41,973 nt of DNA from Elusimicrobiota bacterium (GCA_003151975.1 PLZD01000024.1:108043-150015), one strand, 5' to 3'. Shown: positions 32,438-41,064, counted from the first letter of the stretch. Notes: generated by a model not told the origin, from the sequence alone. Numbers and translations are program-made.

Positions 32438-32445
32438 TTCCGTTG

Positions 32446-33849
32446 ATGAAAAAACTGCGCGCCGTATTCACGGCTCTCCTGCTCGCGGCCGGTCCGCTTC
32501 GCGCCGCCGACGCGCCGGCGCCGCGCATCATCCCGGGCAATCGCATCGCCAGCATCTTCATTTCGCAAACCCTGATCAACGATCTGCTTAAGGCGCATCT
32601 GAAATCCAAGCTCCTGGAAAACGTCAGGATCGAGCTCGACTCCGTCAGCGGCACGATCATGATGCGCGGCCTCGTGAAGGTCCCGATCGAGGAGCTCAAG
32701 GCCATCAACATCGACAAGGGCGTCGGCAATTTCGATTTCCAAGTCGCCCTGCAGCTCAAGACGACGCGCAAGGGCCACCTGATCTTGACCTTCCCGCTCA
32801 ACGAGACCTATTTCTGGCCCGCCGATTCGAAGGAGCCCGAGAAGGACCGGGTCATCGTTCCCGTCCAGCTGCTGTCGATCGCGCTGGGTTCGGCGCGCGG
32901 CTATCTCGCGGCGCTTTCGGGCGATTTCTCCGGCTTCGACCGCAAGACCGCCCAGCTCAAGGCCCAGATCAAGGAGCTCGACCGCGAACTGCCGCAGATC
33001 AAGGACTCCGACCTGCGCGAGACCGCCAAGAACGAGCGCAAGAGCGCGCAGCTCCAGCTCGAGGCGATCCCCGTCGAGCGCGAGCAGATCGCGCAGCTCG
33101 CCAAGACTCTTGAAAAGGTCATCGGATTCACCGGCGAAAAGGAGCTTAACGGGGAGCTCGCGGCGCACCGCAACGCGCTGGTCATCAAAATCCCGTTGTC
33201 GCAATTGGTCCCCTATCTCGAAGGCGTCGAGCTGGGAGGCGTGCGCATCCTCCAGAACGACCGCTACGGCACGACCGAGAAATACTTCGCCGTCGACATC
33301 GACGCCCAACTCGACAAATACGAGCCTCCCATCGTGTCGTCCGGAGCCCCGGGCAAGCCCGAGGACCATCGCCCCGACGTGATGATCCGGCTCAACCAAA
33401 GCCTCTTCGAGAGCGAGGCCATGGTGGCGGCCGAGGCCAAGGAGGTCGACCGCAAGGTGCAGGGCTTCGGCATGTCTATTCAAGAGGACGGCTTCCACGT
33501 TCACGGCAAGTACCGTCTCCCCCTGATCCCCAACCTTCCTTTCGGCGCGGTCCTGAAGTTCGTCTGGATGGCGCCCAACGTCTTCGAGCTGCGCGTCGAG
33601 AAGATCAAGATCGCGCACCTCAGCGTCAAGCCGCTGGCGGGCGAGGTGCTCAACGTCGCCACGGCCCGCCTCAACAAGTCTCTGAAGGGCGCATGCACTT
33701 TCCAGTACATCGGCAAGGAAGAGGACGGCTCGCGCGCCGTGCGCGTCAACCTAGACATGGCCAAGCTCCTTCCCGCCTTTCCCGACATGACGCTCACCAA
33801 CATCGTCACGAAAGACCGCGAGCTCGTCCTCAAAGCCGCCAAGCTCTAG
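32446..33849 (+). CDS. Secreted protein with central coiled coil, unknown
   Basis: 467 aa. Signal peptide MKKLRAVFTALLLAAGPLRA. Two strand-rich halves (about 30-160, and 240-467) flank a strongly charged helix (about 165-230) with heptad-like Leu, Ile and Glu/Lys. Strand segments such as GTIMMRGLVKVP and ELRVEKIKIAHLSV recall lipid-binding tubular or DUF2993-type folds, but I do not assign a family. Start ATG 32446, not GTG 32428, because the promoter -10 lies between them. Confidence 0.75.
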   Translation: MKKLRAVFTALLLAAGPLRAADAPAPRIIPGNRIASIFISQTLINDLLKAHLKSKLLENVRIELDSVSGTIMMRGLVKVPIEELKAINIDKGVGNFDFQVALQLKTTRKGHLILTFPLNETYFWPADSKEPEKDRVIVPVQLLSIALGSARGYLAALSGDFSGFDRKTAQLKAQIKELDRELPQIKDSDLRETAKNERKSAQLQLEAIPVEREQIAQLAKTLEKVIGFTGEKELNGELAAHRNALVIKIPLSQLVPYLEGVELGGVRILQNDRYGTTEKYFAVDIDAQLDKYEPPIVSSGAPGKPEDHRPDVMIRLNQSLFESEAMVAAEAKEVDRKVQGFGMSIQEDGFHVHGKYRLPLIPNLPFGAVLKFVWMAPNVFELRVEKIKIAHLSVKPLAGEVLNVATARLNKSLKGACTFQYIGKEEDGSRAVRVNLDMAKLLPAFPDMTLTNIVTKDRELVLKAAKL

Positions 33850-33915
33850 GCCTAAAGTCCTATTTTTGATTAGGCCCTGCGACCCTCGCCCGCTGGGCCT
33901 TTGGACTTTATAATA
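33846..33915 (+). repeat. GGCC-rich nested hairpin element, copy B
   Basis: Opens with CTAGGCCT and TTGATTAG at the same 13-nt spacing as copy A (24838-24866). Outer arms TAAAGTCC (33853-33860) and GGACTTTA (33903-33910), 8 bp; inner arms AGGCCC (33872-33877) and GGGCCT (33895-33900), 6 bp. The outer right arm runs into the TATAAT of the next gene, so the structure overlaps the promoter. Confidence 0.6.
33909..33914 (+). promoter_or_regulatory. -10 box TATAAT of the CPAF-like gene, leaderless
   Basis: Perfect TATAAT, six bases (AGACCC), then ATG 33921. No Shine-Dalgarno site. The -35 region is GC-rich with no match. The box shares bases with the hairpin arm of copy B. Confidence 0.72.
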
Positions 33916-33920
33916 GACCC

Positions 33921-35837
33921 ATGATCAAGAACGCTTCCCGCATGATGGCCCTTGCCCTGACGGTTTGTCTCCTAACCAATTCGCCGCTCCAGGCCATGTC
34001 AGCCGCCGACGAGGCGATCTGGAATGTCAATAAACGCTTTATCGAGGCCAGGGACAAGCAGGAAAGCCATCCCGAGACTTTCAGATCGATCTTCGACAAC
34101 AACCCGGAGAAGGACAGCGATGCTCCCGTCAACGCCTTCCGCATGGGCAGCTTGCCCTCCGGCCAGGGCATGACGCAGGGCCAGCTCAAGGCGACGATGC
34201 TCCAGAACCTCGACGTCATCTCCAGCGTCTTCTCGGCCCAATACGGCCCCGGGCTGTGGAAGGAGTCGCACGAGGGCTGGGATCTCGACGCGCAAATCAA
34301 TAAGGCCAAGCAGCAGGTCCAAAACACGCCCAACATCACGATGGACCAATACCATGAGTTCCTGCGCACGTTCTTCCATTCGATGAAGGACTACCACGTC
34401 AGCGTCGGCTTCAACTCGACAGAGGCTTCCACGCTGCCCTTCGCCGTCACCGGAACCAAGGGGCACTACTACATTTCTTGGATCGACCGCGCCAAGCTCT
34501 CCGAGAGCTCTTTCCCGTTCAAGGTGGGCGACGAGCTCACCGCCTTCGGCGGCAAACCGACGGCGGACGTCGTCAAGGACCTGCAGGCGCGCCTCGGCAA
34601 CAACACCGCGCTGACCGACAAGGCGCTGGCCTCGATGTTCCTCACGAGCCGGCATGCTTCGTCCTTCGGCGACGTCGACAAGGGGCCCGTGTCGGTGACG
34701 GTCAAGCCGCAGGGCGGCGGCGCGCCGCAGTCGCGCCAGCTGCTCTGGGACTATACGCCCGAGCAGATCAAGCAGCCCAAGCCGCGCGAAAACACTTTCA
34801 ACATCGCGGAGGTCCCCGAGCCCGGAGCGATCCCGAAAGTCAGGATCCCCGGCATGATGGAGATGCTGGCGCCCGTCCAAGCCGAGCTCGCCGAGCCCGC
34901 CGCAAATCCGATGAGCATCGGCAGCCGCGAAAGCTTCCTGCCGGACCTGGGCACGAAGGTCTGGTCTTCGCCCGACGACTCGGTCTTCCACGCCTACATC
35001 TATCAGCGTCCCGACAAGAAGCTCATCGGGTACGTGCGCATCTCCTCGTACGAGCCCGACGACGCCGACGCGGCCGTCAAGGAGTTCGGCGAGATCGTAA
35101 AGCTCTTCCAAAGCAAGACGCAGGGTCTCGTCATCGACCAGGTCAACAATCCCGGCGGCTCGGTGCTCTACCTCTACGCGCTGGCCTCGATGCTGACCGA
35201 CCGGCCGCTCGCCACGCCGCGCCACCACGTCGCCATCACTCAGGAGGACGTCCAAGGCGCCGTCAATTTCCTCAAGCTCGAGCCCTTGATCAAGTCCGAC
35301 GCCGACGCGCTTAAGGCGATGGGCCCCTCCCAAGGCGGGTATCCGACAAGCTACGAGTTCTTCCGCCACCTCATCGAGTATCAACGCTTCGTCATCGATC
35401 AGTGGAACCAAGGCAAGACTTTGACCGACCCCATCTTCATCGAGGGCGTGGACCAGATCAATCCCTCCTCGGTCGCCAAGTACGGCAAGCCCATCCTGCT
35501 CCTGATCAACGAGCTCGACTTCTCGGGCGGCGATTTCTTCCCCGCGATCATGCAGGACAACAAGCGCGCCACGCTCTTCGGCACCCGGACGGCAGGAGCA
35601 GGCGGGTTTATCCGGGAGGTGAAGGTCCCCAACCAGGTCGGCATCGACCACTTCGTGGTCACCGGCTCGATCGCCGTGCGCGCCGACAAGCAGCCCATCG
35701 AGAATCTCGGCGTGCGCGCGGACGTCCAGTACGCGCCCACGCTTGCCGACCTGCAAGGCGGCTTTGCGGACTACGCCAAGACCGTCGACGCCGCGATGAC
35801 GCGCCTGCTCGGCGGCCCTGCGCCCTCGGCCCGCTAA
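33921..35837 (+). CDS. Secreted serine protease, CPAF-like (S41-type)
   Basis: 638 aa. Signal peptide to about residue 25. The triad of chlamydial CPAF (His, Ser, Glu) is matched: H159 in MKDYHVSVGF, S535 in NELDFSGGDFFPA and E594 in PIENLGV. The Ser-Glu spacing (59) is the same as in CPAF (499-558). GTRTAGAGGF and VTGSIAVR also match. A PDZ-like region is likely in FKVGDELTAFGGKPTADVV. CPAF is made as a proenzyme that cuts itself, and a removable internal segment may lie near residues 280-350. Known CPAF acts on host or own proteins; the target here is unknown. Confidence 0.85.
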   Translation: MIKNASRMMALALTVCLLTNSPLQAMSAADEAIWNVNKRFIEARDKQESHPETFRSIFDNNPEKDSDAPVNAFRMGSLPSGQGMTQGQLKATMLQNLDVISSVFSAQYGPGLWKESHEGWDLDAQINKAKQQVQNTPNITMDQYHEFLRTFFHSMKDYHVSVGFNSTEASTLPFAVTGTKGHYYISWIDRAKLSESSFPFKVGDELTAFGGKPTADVVKDLQARLGNNTALTDKALASMFLTSRHASSFGDVDKGPVSVTVKPQGGGAPQSRQLLWDYTPEQIKQPKPRENTFNIAEVPEPGAIPKVRIPGMMEMLAPVQAELAEPAANPMSIGSRESFLPDLGTKVWSSPDDSVFHAYIYQRPDKKLIGYVRISSYEPDDADAAVKEFGEIVKLFQSKTQGLVIDQVNNPGGSVLYLYALASMLTDRPLATPRHHVAITQEDVQGAVNFLKLEPLIKSDADALKAMGPSQGGYPTSYEFFRHLIEYQRFVIDQWNQGKTLTDPIFIEGVDQINPSSVAKYGKPILLLINELDFSGGDFFPAIMQDNKRATLFGTRTAGAGGFIREVKVPNQVGIDHFVVTGSIAVRADKQPIENLGVRADVQYAPTLADLQGGFADYAKTVDAAMTRLLGGPAPSAR

Positions 35838-35841
35838 GGTA

Positions 35842-35847
35842 TATAAT
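35842..35847 (+). promoter_or_regulatory. -10 box TATAAT, leaderless
   Basis: Perfect TATAAT followed by six bases (CGCTGG) and GTG 35854, four nt after the CPAF-like stop codon. No Shine-Dalgarno site. Confidence 0.7.
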
Positions 35848-35853
35848 CGCTGG

Positions 35854-38001
35854 GTGATTCGCCCGGCGCTGATCTTCGGCGCGCTGCTTCTACTGATCGT
35901 CCGCCCAGCGGGAGCGGTCCCCGTCGGTGTTTCGGTCGCCGGGGATTTTGTCGAGGGCGGCGTTCCGCCTGCGGTTCCCCCTCCCGCCGCGAGCGGCGGC
36001 GTGCGCATCTTCGGGTCGTGGCGCGCGACGCACGGCGACCTGGGACGCGGCCGATTCGCCTCCGCCGTGTTTGAGGCGCCCGAATGGCTGTCGGCGTACT
36101 TGAGCGGGGCGCCCATGAAGGAAGGCATCCGCGTCTTCCTTGAAAACCCCGAGACGAAGACCGCGACGCCTCTCGTCGTCAGCTTCAATCCCGCCGAGCG
36201 CTGGAACCTTTTTACCTGGCGCCTGCCCGCCGAGCTCCGCGGGCGGCCCTGCCGCCTCGTCGTCGAGGACGACAGCCCCGAGGTTTGGGTCGGTGCCAGC
36301 GAACCCATCGCCGGGCGGCCGAAGACCGTGTCCGGGCCCCCGGAGTATCCCTTTCATCTGCTTCTGCGCTATCTGCTGATGCTCGCCCCGGGATTGTGCG
36401 CCTGCCTTTGGCTCGGCAAGCGCCGCGAGCTCGACGCGGCGACCGCGCTCGGCGTCTGCGCGACGGCAAGCGCCCTGGCCGCGTATCTCAATTTTTGGAT
36501 TTACTTTCTCGGGCCCGAGATTGGCGCCTGGACCACGCGCGCGCTCAACGCCGCCAGCTTTGCCGGCATCCTGACCGCGTGGCCTGGGCGGCGGCGGCTC
36601 GCCGCTCTCGGCGAGTTCTGGGCCGTCATCGCGTGCGCCGGGCTCTTCGCCCTGTTTTACGCGAGCGTCGGCTATCTCTACGGCGGCTACGGCCACCAGT
36701 TCGCGCTCGCGGCCTCGCGCTTCTCGCACATGCTGCCGGGAGATCATCTGCTCCAGTACGTCTTCGCGACCCGCCTGCTCCACGGCGCGCCGCTCAAACC
36801 GTTTGTGGGCGATTGGCTCAGCAGCGACCGGCCTCCCCTGCAGGCCGCGCTGTTCCTTTGGCAGTTGCCGTTCGGCGATCCGGGGACCTCGTATGAGGCG
36901 ACGGGCATTTTGGCCCAGCAATTTTTCGTTTGGGGGCTATGGCTCATCTTGCGCGCGCTCAAGGCTCCGCCGGCGGCCGCGGCGTTGATCTTGGCCTCGT
37001 GCCTGCTGTCGGGATTCTTCTGCCTCAACAGCTTTTATGTCTGGCCGAAGCTTCTTCCCGCGGGCTTCGCGCTGATCGGCGCGTCGTTCTTGCTTCGCGA
37101 ACAAAAGAGCTCCGCCCTCGACGACCTCGTCGCCGCGGCCGCGTTCGGCCTCGCCATGCTGGGCCACGAGGGCAGCTTTTTTTGCCTGGCGACTCTGCTG
37201 CTGCTGCTTGCCGTTATGAAGCGGCTCCCCCCGCTATCCCGCGGCCTGCCCATGCTCGCGTTGATCGCCGTCCTGATCGCGCCCTGGCGAGTCTACGCAC
37301 GGTTCGTCGATCCGCCCGGCAACCGCCTCGTCAAATGGAACATCGCCAACGTCGAGCAGGTCGATGACCGGTCCGTCGGGCAGGCGCTGCGCGACAGCTA
37401 CGGCCGGTTGGCTGTTGGAGAGATCGTGCACAACAAGGCGGCCAACCTCGCGACGCCCCTGGGCTGGACCAATTGGCTCGACCTTCTGCGCGAGCTGAGA
37501 GAGAAGGGGTTGACGGCGAGCAGGCAGAGAATTCGCGCGGGAGCCTTTTACGACCTCACGCACGCGTTGGGTTGGCTTAACCTGGGCTTTCCCATCTTCT
37601 TCGCATTCTTATTCTCGGAAAAAAGAAGACGGGCGTCGACGATGCGAGCCGCAAGCTCCCTTCTTCTCTACGGCGCCTTAAACCTCGTTCTTTGGGCGCT
37701 GATCATGTTCGGCCCCGGCACCACGATCCTTCACGCCGGAACATATGTCGTGCCCATTGTGTTCACCGCGGGGCTCTCGCTGGCTCTTTACGACCTCTCT
37801 CCGCGGCTTCTGGCCGCGGCCGTCGCCTTGCGGCTCGTTTCATTTGCCGTCGTCTGGGTGCCGATGCTCCCGCTGACCAACGCGTTTCCAAACGGGATCC
37901 TCGCCGCGCAATGGGAACTCGCCCCCGCGGCGCTGGCAATGCTCGCTTTGCTCGAGGCCGCCCTGGTCTTAGCCTACTTGGGCCGCCGCTCCTTGTCGTA
38001 A
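35854..38001 (+). CDS. Large polytopic membrane protein with exported N-terminal domain, GT-C-like
   Basis: 715 aa. Signal-like helix, about 130 residues of strand-rich extracytoplasmic sequence (RLVVEDDSPEVWVG), then roughly twelve helices. DWLSSDRPPLQAALFLW resembles the DRPPL/H-P-P loop of GT39-like and other GT-C proteins that face the periplasm. No single catalytic residue can be assigned. GTG start fixed by TATAAT six nt upstream. Ends 33 nt from the convergent gluzincin gene. Confidence 0.7.
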   Translation: MIRPALIFGALLLLIVRPAGAVPVGVSVAGDFVEGGVPPAVPPPAASGGVRIFGSWRATHGDLGRGRFASAVFEAPEWLSAYLSGAPMKEGIRVFLENPETKTATPLVVSFNPAERWNLFTWRLPAELRGRPCRLVVEDDSPEVWVGASEPIAGRPKTVSGPPEYPFHLLLRYLLMLAPGLCACLWLGKRRELDAATALGVCATASALAAYLNFWIYFLGPEIGAWTTRALNAASFAGILTAWPGRRRLAALGEFWAVIACAGLFALFYASVGYLYGGYGHQFALAASRFSHMLPGDHLLQYVFATRLLHGAPLKPFVGDWLSSDRPPLQAALFLWQLPFGDPGTSYEATGILAQQFFVWGLWLILRALKAPPAAAALILASCLLSGFFCLNSFYVWPKLLPAGFALIGASFLLREQKSSALDDLVAAAAFGLAMLGHEGSFFCLATLLLLLAVMKRLPPLSRGLPMLALIAVLIAPWRVYARFVDPPGNRLVKWNIANVEQVDDRSVGQALRDSYGRLAVGEIVHNKAANLATPLGWTNWLDLLRELREKGLTASRQRIRAGAFYDLTHALGWLNLGFPIFFAFLFSEKRRRASTMRAASSLLLYGALNLVLWALIMFGPGTTILHAGTYVVPIVFTAGLSLALYDLSPRLLAAAVALRLVSFAVVWVPMLPLTNAFPNGILAAQWELAPAALAMLALLEAALVLAYLGRRSLS

Positions 38002-38034
38002 CACGACAGGGAAAGCGGTCGCTCTTTCTGCCGC

Positions 38035-39042
38035 TTACTTGACTTGCTGCTGCAGGAGGACGGCGGTCGGGATCGCGCGCCGTTCAAATACGGCCGCGAC
38101 CGCCGCGTTAGCCGCCTTTTCCGGGCTGCCCGTGGTTTTTCTTTGCACGGACAAGATCTCGGCGGCGATATCGCGGGCGACCTGCATGGCCACCGGCGCG
38201 CCGTAGACCGCGCCGACGCGGATTAGGACATCCCGAAAAGGCTCTCCGGCGGAGTGGTCCTCTGATTTAAAGTAAGGGTATTTCCCCTCGAGGACAAGCC
38301 GTCGATCGGAGAGAGACGACGAAAGCGGCGTTCGCATGGGCGGCTCAATATGCGCCGGCGCGCCCAAGAATGCGTAAGAGACGAAATCGGCGAAGCCTTC
38401 ATCCAGCGGATTGAGCCACGTCGCCGCCTCGTCCGCCAAGACCGCATGGCCCACGGACTCCTCCATCATGCGATGAAAAACATAATGTCCCCACTCATGG
38501 AAGATGACGGGGAATTGTTCCTGGAAAGACCTCGGCTGCGTCGGCAGGGCCAGGGCCACCCAGAAAGTCGAGGCGAAATCCACCGATTCATCCCATCGAT
38601 TCAAGCCGCCCTGCAAGGATTTCTCGACGCAAAACGGGACCAGCACGGTCCGCATGGGATATCCCCGCCGGAAAGCCTCGTCCAAGTACGGGGCGCCATT
38701 GGCTTTAAGCCACTGGGAGAACTCGGTGAACTTCTGCTTCAAGTCATCCGCGTCCGCCAACTGCCGCTGGAGACTCTCCCCGTATGTTTTTTTCTCCATG
38801 ACGCAGGCGCCGGACTCCGCCTTGGAATCCTTCGCGGCTTTCTTGATCTCCGCCCAAGACGGCGCCAGAATGAGCAGAGGAAAATCATCCCGGACCATGT
38901 ATTCGACAGCAGGATAGTCTTGAGAAAGGCGGATGCGCTCCTTGCGATCGACGCCCGCGAGCTGGTCTCCCGCCAGGCAGGGCGCAGCGACCAGTAAGAG
39001 AAACAGCATCGCGGCCAGGCCGCGCTCGGTCTTGTCGATCAT
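38035..39042 (-). CDS. Secreted gluzincin-type metallopeptidase
   Basis: 335 aa. Signal peptide (to about residue 24). H182-E-W-G-H186 is the zinc motif, and E215 in NPLDEGFADFV gives the third ligand, typical of gluzincins (E-x-x-x-D). PVIFHEWGHYVFHRMM and EEFADF-like patterns are convincing. Four Cys residues (two in ACVMEKK and PFCVEK regions) may form disulfides. Role: extracytoplasmic proteolysis; substrate unknown. The ATG has no good Shine-Dalgarno; a CATAAT lies about 18 nt upstream. Confidence 0.82.
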   Translation of the reverse strand: MIDKTERGLAAMLFLLLVAAPCLAGDQLAGVDRKERIRLSQDYPAVEYMVRDDFPLLILAPSWAEIKKAAKDSKAESGACVMEKKTYGESLQRQLADADDLKQKFTEFSQWLKANGAPYLDEAFRRGYPMRTVLVPFCVEKSLQGGLNRWDESVDFASTFWVALALPTQPRSFQEQFPVIFHEWGHYVFHRMMEESVGHAVLADEAATWLNPLDEGFADFVSYAFLGAPAHIEPPMRTPLSSSLSDRRLVLEGKYPYFKSEDHSAGEPFRDVLIRVGAVYGAPVAMQVARDIAAEILSVQRKTTGSPEKAANAAVAAVFERRAIPTAVLLQQQVK

Positions 39043-39202
39043 GGCGTTTGCTCAATAGCCATTATGAACTCAAGACCGGTCCGAAGGAAGGGGCTTAAGA
39101 CCTAACGTGCATGGGTCCGCCGAAATGGAACAGGAGGTTTCCATCAATAAACCCTATAGGTGCTATTCCGTGCCTGCGGCGGGGCGTTCCGTTGCGTCCG
39201 TA

Positions 39203-39231
39203 TTGTTACTGAGGAAACTCCGGTTTAAAAA
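39203..39231 (+). promoter_or_regulatory. Promoter TTGTTA-N17-TAAAAA
   Basis: TTGTTA (39203-39208) and TAAAAA (39226-39231), 17 nt apart, before the histidine kinase. Start near 39238, leaving a leader of about five nt. Confidence 0.45.
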
Positions 39232-39242
39232 ACTGAGATCCC

Positions 39243-40352
39243 ATGCCCAAAGTCATTGTCAATAAGTTGACGTTCTCTCACCCGGCAGAACTTTTGAGGC
39301 TCCAACCCATTTCGCTCCGGTGCCAATCCCTGCCCAGTCAGGAAGTTAGCTGCGGGTGGCATACTGTAGCGCGGGACTGCGATGATGCCGTCATCATTCG
39401 CAATTTGAAGGATCGTATCGTCGCCTGGAACAAAGGCGCGCAATCGATGTACGGGTACACCGAAGCGGAAGCACTGGGAATGAAGATTGAACGGATTATT
39501 CCTAAAAATCGGCACGTACGGACGCGGGAATGGGTTCGGTTGTTCGCGGAACGAAAGAAAGTATCCCCTGCGCATATCGTACGGCGCATGAAGGATGGGC
39601 GGACGGTCGATGTTCTACTCACGGTCTCATTGCTGCGCGATGACAAGGGACAGCCGGTGGCGATTGCCACCACCGAGCATGACATCGCGGAGCTGAGGCA
39701 TGCCGACCGGGAGTTCCGAAAACTGCATGGGCGGGTCATCGCCGCCCAGGAAATCGAGCGCAAGCGCATCGGCCGCGAGCTTCACGACGGCGTCGGTGGA
39801 ATGCTTGCAGGTACCAGATTCGCGTTGGAATCATTGACGGAAACAATGACCTTGAGCCGGGAGGCCCAAGAGCGAATCCTTAAAGTGTCCGAGGCCTTGC
39901 AGCACGCCGTTGCGGAGATTCGCCGTGTCGCACACAACCTCATGCCTTCGGAACTTTATGATCTAGGCCTTGTGTCAGCCCTGCTCACTCTTTGCCGTGA
40001 GTTCGAAGAACGCACGAGAGTTCGCGTCACGGCGAAGGCCGTTCCGACGGGAGCCTCTCGCGAAATGGAGCTGGTGTTTTATCGTATCGCTCAAGAGGCG
40101 TTCCATAATATTGAAAAACACTCCAAGGCAACGAAGGTCGTTCTTAGCCTCTCTCGCGAAGGCGATGAGGTCATCTTGAACGTGAGCGACAACGGGACTG
40201 GATTCAAACTCAGAAAGAGATCGAAGGTCGACGACGGCATCGGCCTCAGAACCATGCGCGACCGAGCGGAATCGATCGGAGGCTCCCTCGAAATGCAGTC
40301 GAAGCCGGGGGCGGGGACGGCGCTCAGCATCCGTGCTCCACTAACAGGCTGA
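39243..40352 (+). CDS. PAS-domain sensor histidine kinase (HisKA_3/NarX type)
   Basis: 369 aa. A poorly conserved N-terminus of about 45 residues, a PAS domain (about 45-150: IVAWNKGAQSMYGYTEAEALG, then VAIATTEHDIAEL), a HisKA_3 dimerisation helix with the phospho-His H181 in GRELHDGVGGML, and an HATPase_c domain with N box AFHNIEKHSK (N289), DNGTGF (G1) and GIGLRTMRDRAESIGG (G2). No membrane helix, so cytoplasmic. It ends 22 nt before a NarL-type regulator. Third codon positions carry more A/T than in neighbouring genes, a possible sign of transfer. Confidence 0.93.
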   Translation: MPKVIVNKLTFSHPAELLRLQPISLRCQSLPSQEVSCGWHTVARDCDDAVIIRNLKDRIVAWNKGAQSMYGYTEAEALGMKIERIIPKNRHVRTREWVRLFAERKKVSPAHIVRRMKDGRTVDVLLTVSLLRDDKGQPVAIATTEHDIAELRHADREFRKLHGRVIAAQEIERKRIGRELHDGVGGMLAGTRFALESLTETMTLSREAQERILKVSEALQHAVAEIRRVAHNLMPSELYDLGLVSALLTLCREFEERTRVRVTAKAVPTGASREMELVFYRIAQEAFHNIEKHSKATKVVLSLSREGDEVILNVSDNGTGFKLRKRSKVDDGIGLRTMRDRAESIGGSLEMQSKPGAGTALSIRAPLTG

Positions 40353-40374
40353 TGAAAACCCTACGGAGCAGCCC

Positions 40375-41064
40375 ATGAATCACGTCAATACCAAGGTATT
40401 CCTGGTGGACAATCATCCCGTCGTACTGCTTGCCCTCCGCTCCCGTCTGGCCCACCAACGTTCGGTTTCGGTGGTGGGTGAAGCAGGCGACGCCACAGAG
40501 GCTCTGCGCAAGCTTAAGCGAGTCTCACCCGATGTCATCGTCATAGAACCTGACCTCCCTGGTCTGGACGGCGGCGAGTTCGCTCGGCGATTGCGCCAAA
40601 AGATTCCTCGCGCCAAGATCATCGCCTACAGCGCGCATGCCGACCAGGAATATGTAGTCAGGATGGCCCACTGCGGCGCGCACGGCTACGTGACCAAGGA
40701 TAAGCCCACGGCCAAGATTGTCGAGACTATCCTTCACGTTCACCGGGGCGGTCTCGAGTTTCCTCCCAACATGGTCGACGCCATCCTGGCCCCAGGGTCC
40801 AAGCCTCCTTCCAATGGAGCAAACGAAGTCGTATTAACCCAGCGCGAAAGGGAAGTGCTTATCCTCCTCGCGGAAGGCCTGGCCAACAGAGAGGTCGCGC
40901 GAACACTTAGCATTAGCGTCCGGACAACCGAGACGCATCGCGAGCACCTCACGCACAAGCTCGGAATTTTCACGGTCGCCGGACTTGTGAAGTATGCCAT
41001 CCAACATGAATTAACCTCGCTGGGCCCACCCCCCGTAAAAATAGGGGCGAATGTTTCGAAATAG
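40375..41064 (+). CDS. NarL/LuxR-type response regulator with Glu at the phosphorylation site
   Basis: 229 aa. Receiver (residues about 7-125) plus LuxR-type HTH (about 150-215: LTQREREVLILLAEGLANREVARTL, then VRTTETHREHLTHKLGI). In the receiver the acidic pocket reads D12-N13 instead of DD, the phospho-acceptor place holds E58 (IVIEPDLPGLDG) instead of Asp, and K108 is kept. GGAG lies six nt before the ATG. The last 14 nt overlap the phosphoribosyltransferase gene. Confidence 0.92.
   Translation: MNHVNTKVFLVDNHPVVLLALRSRLAHQRSVSVVGEAGDATEALRKLKRVSPDVIVIEPDLPGLDGGEFARRLRQKIPRAKIIAYSAHADQEYVVRMAHCGAHGYVTKDKPTAKIVETILHVHRGGLEFPPNMVDAILAPGSKPPSNGANEVVLTQREREVLILLAEGLANREVARTLSISVRTTETHREHLTHKLGIFTVAGLVKYAIQHELTSLGPPPVKIGANVSK

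Noticed and set aside
33999-36308. Very long open frame antisense to the CPAF-like gene
   Set aside because: Same cause. The plus frame has the complete catalytic triad and signal peptide.
38013-38036. AAGCGG/CCGCTT hairpin between convergent genes as terminator
   Set aside because: Six-bp stem with a 12-nt loop and no T-run on either side; also covers the last codons of the minus gene.
39125-39265. 46-codon ATG frame ahead of the histidine kinase
   Set aside because: No Shine-Dalgarno site or leaderless -10, and it runs through the predicted kinase promoter.
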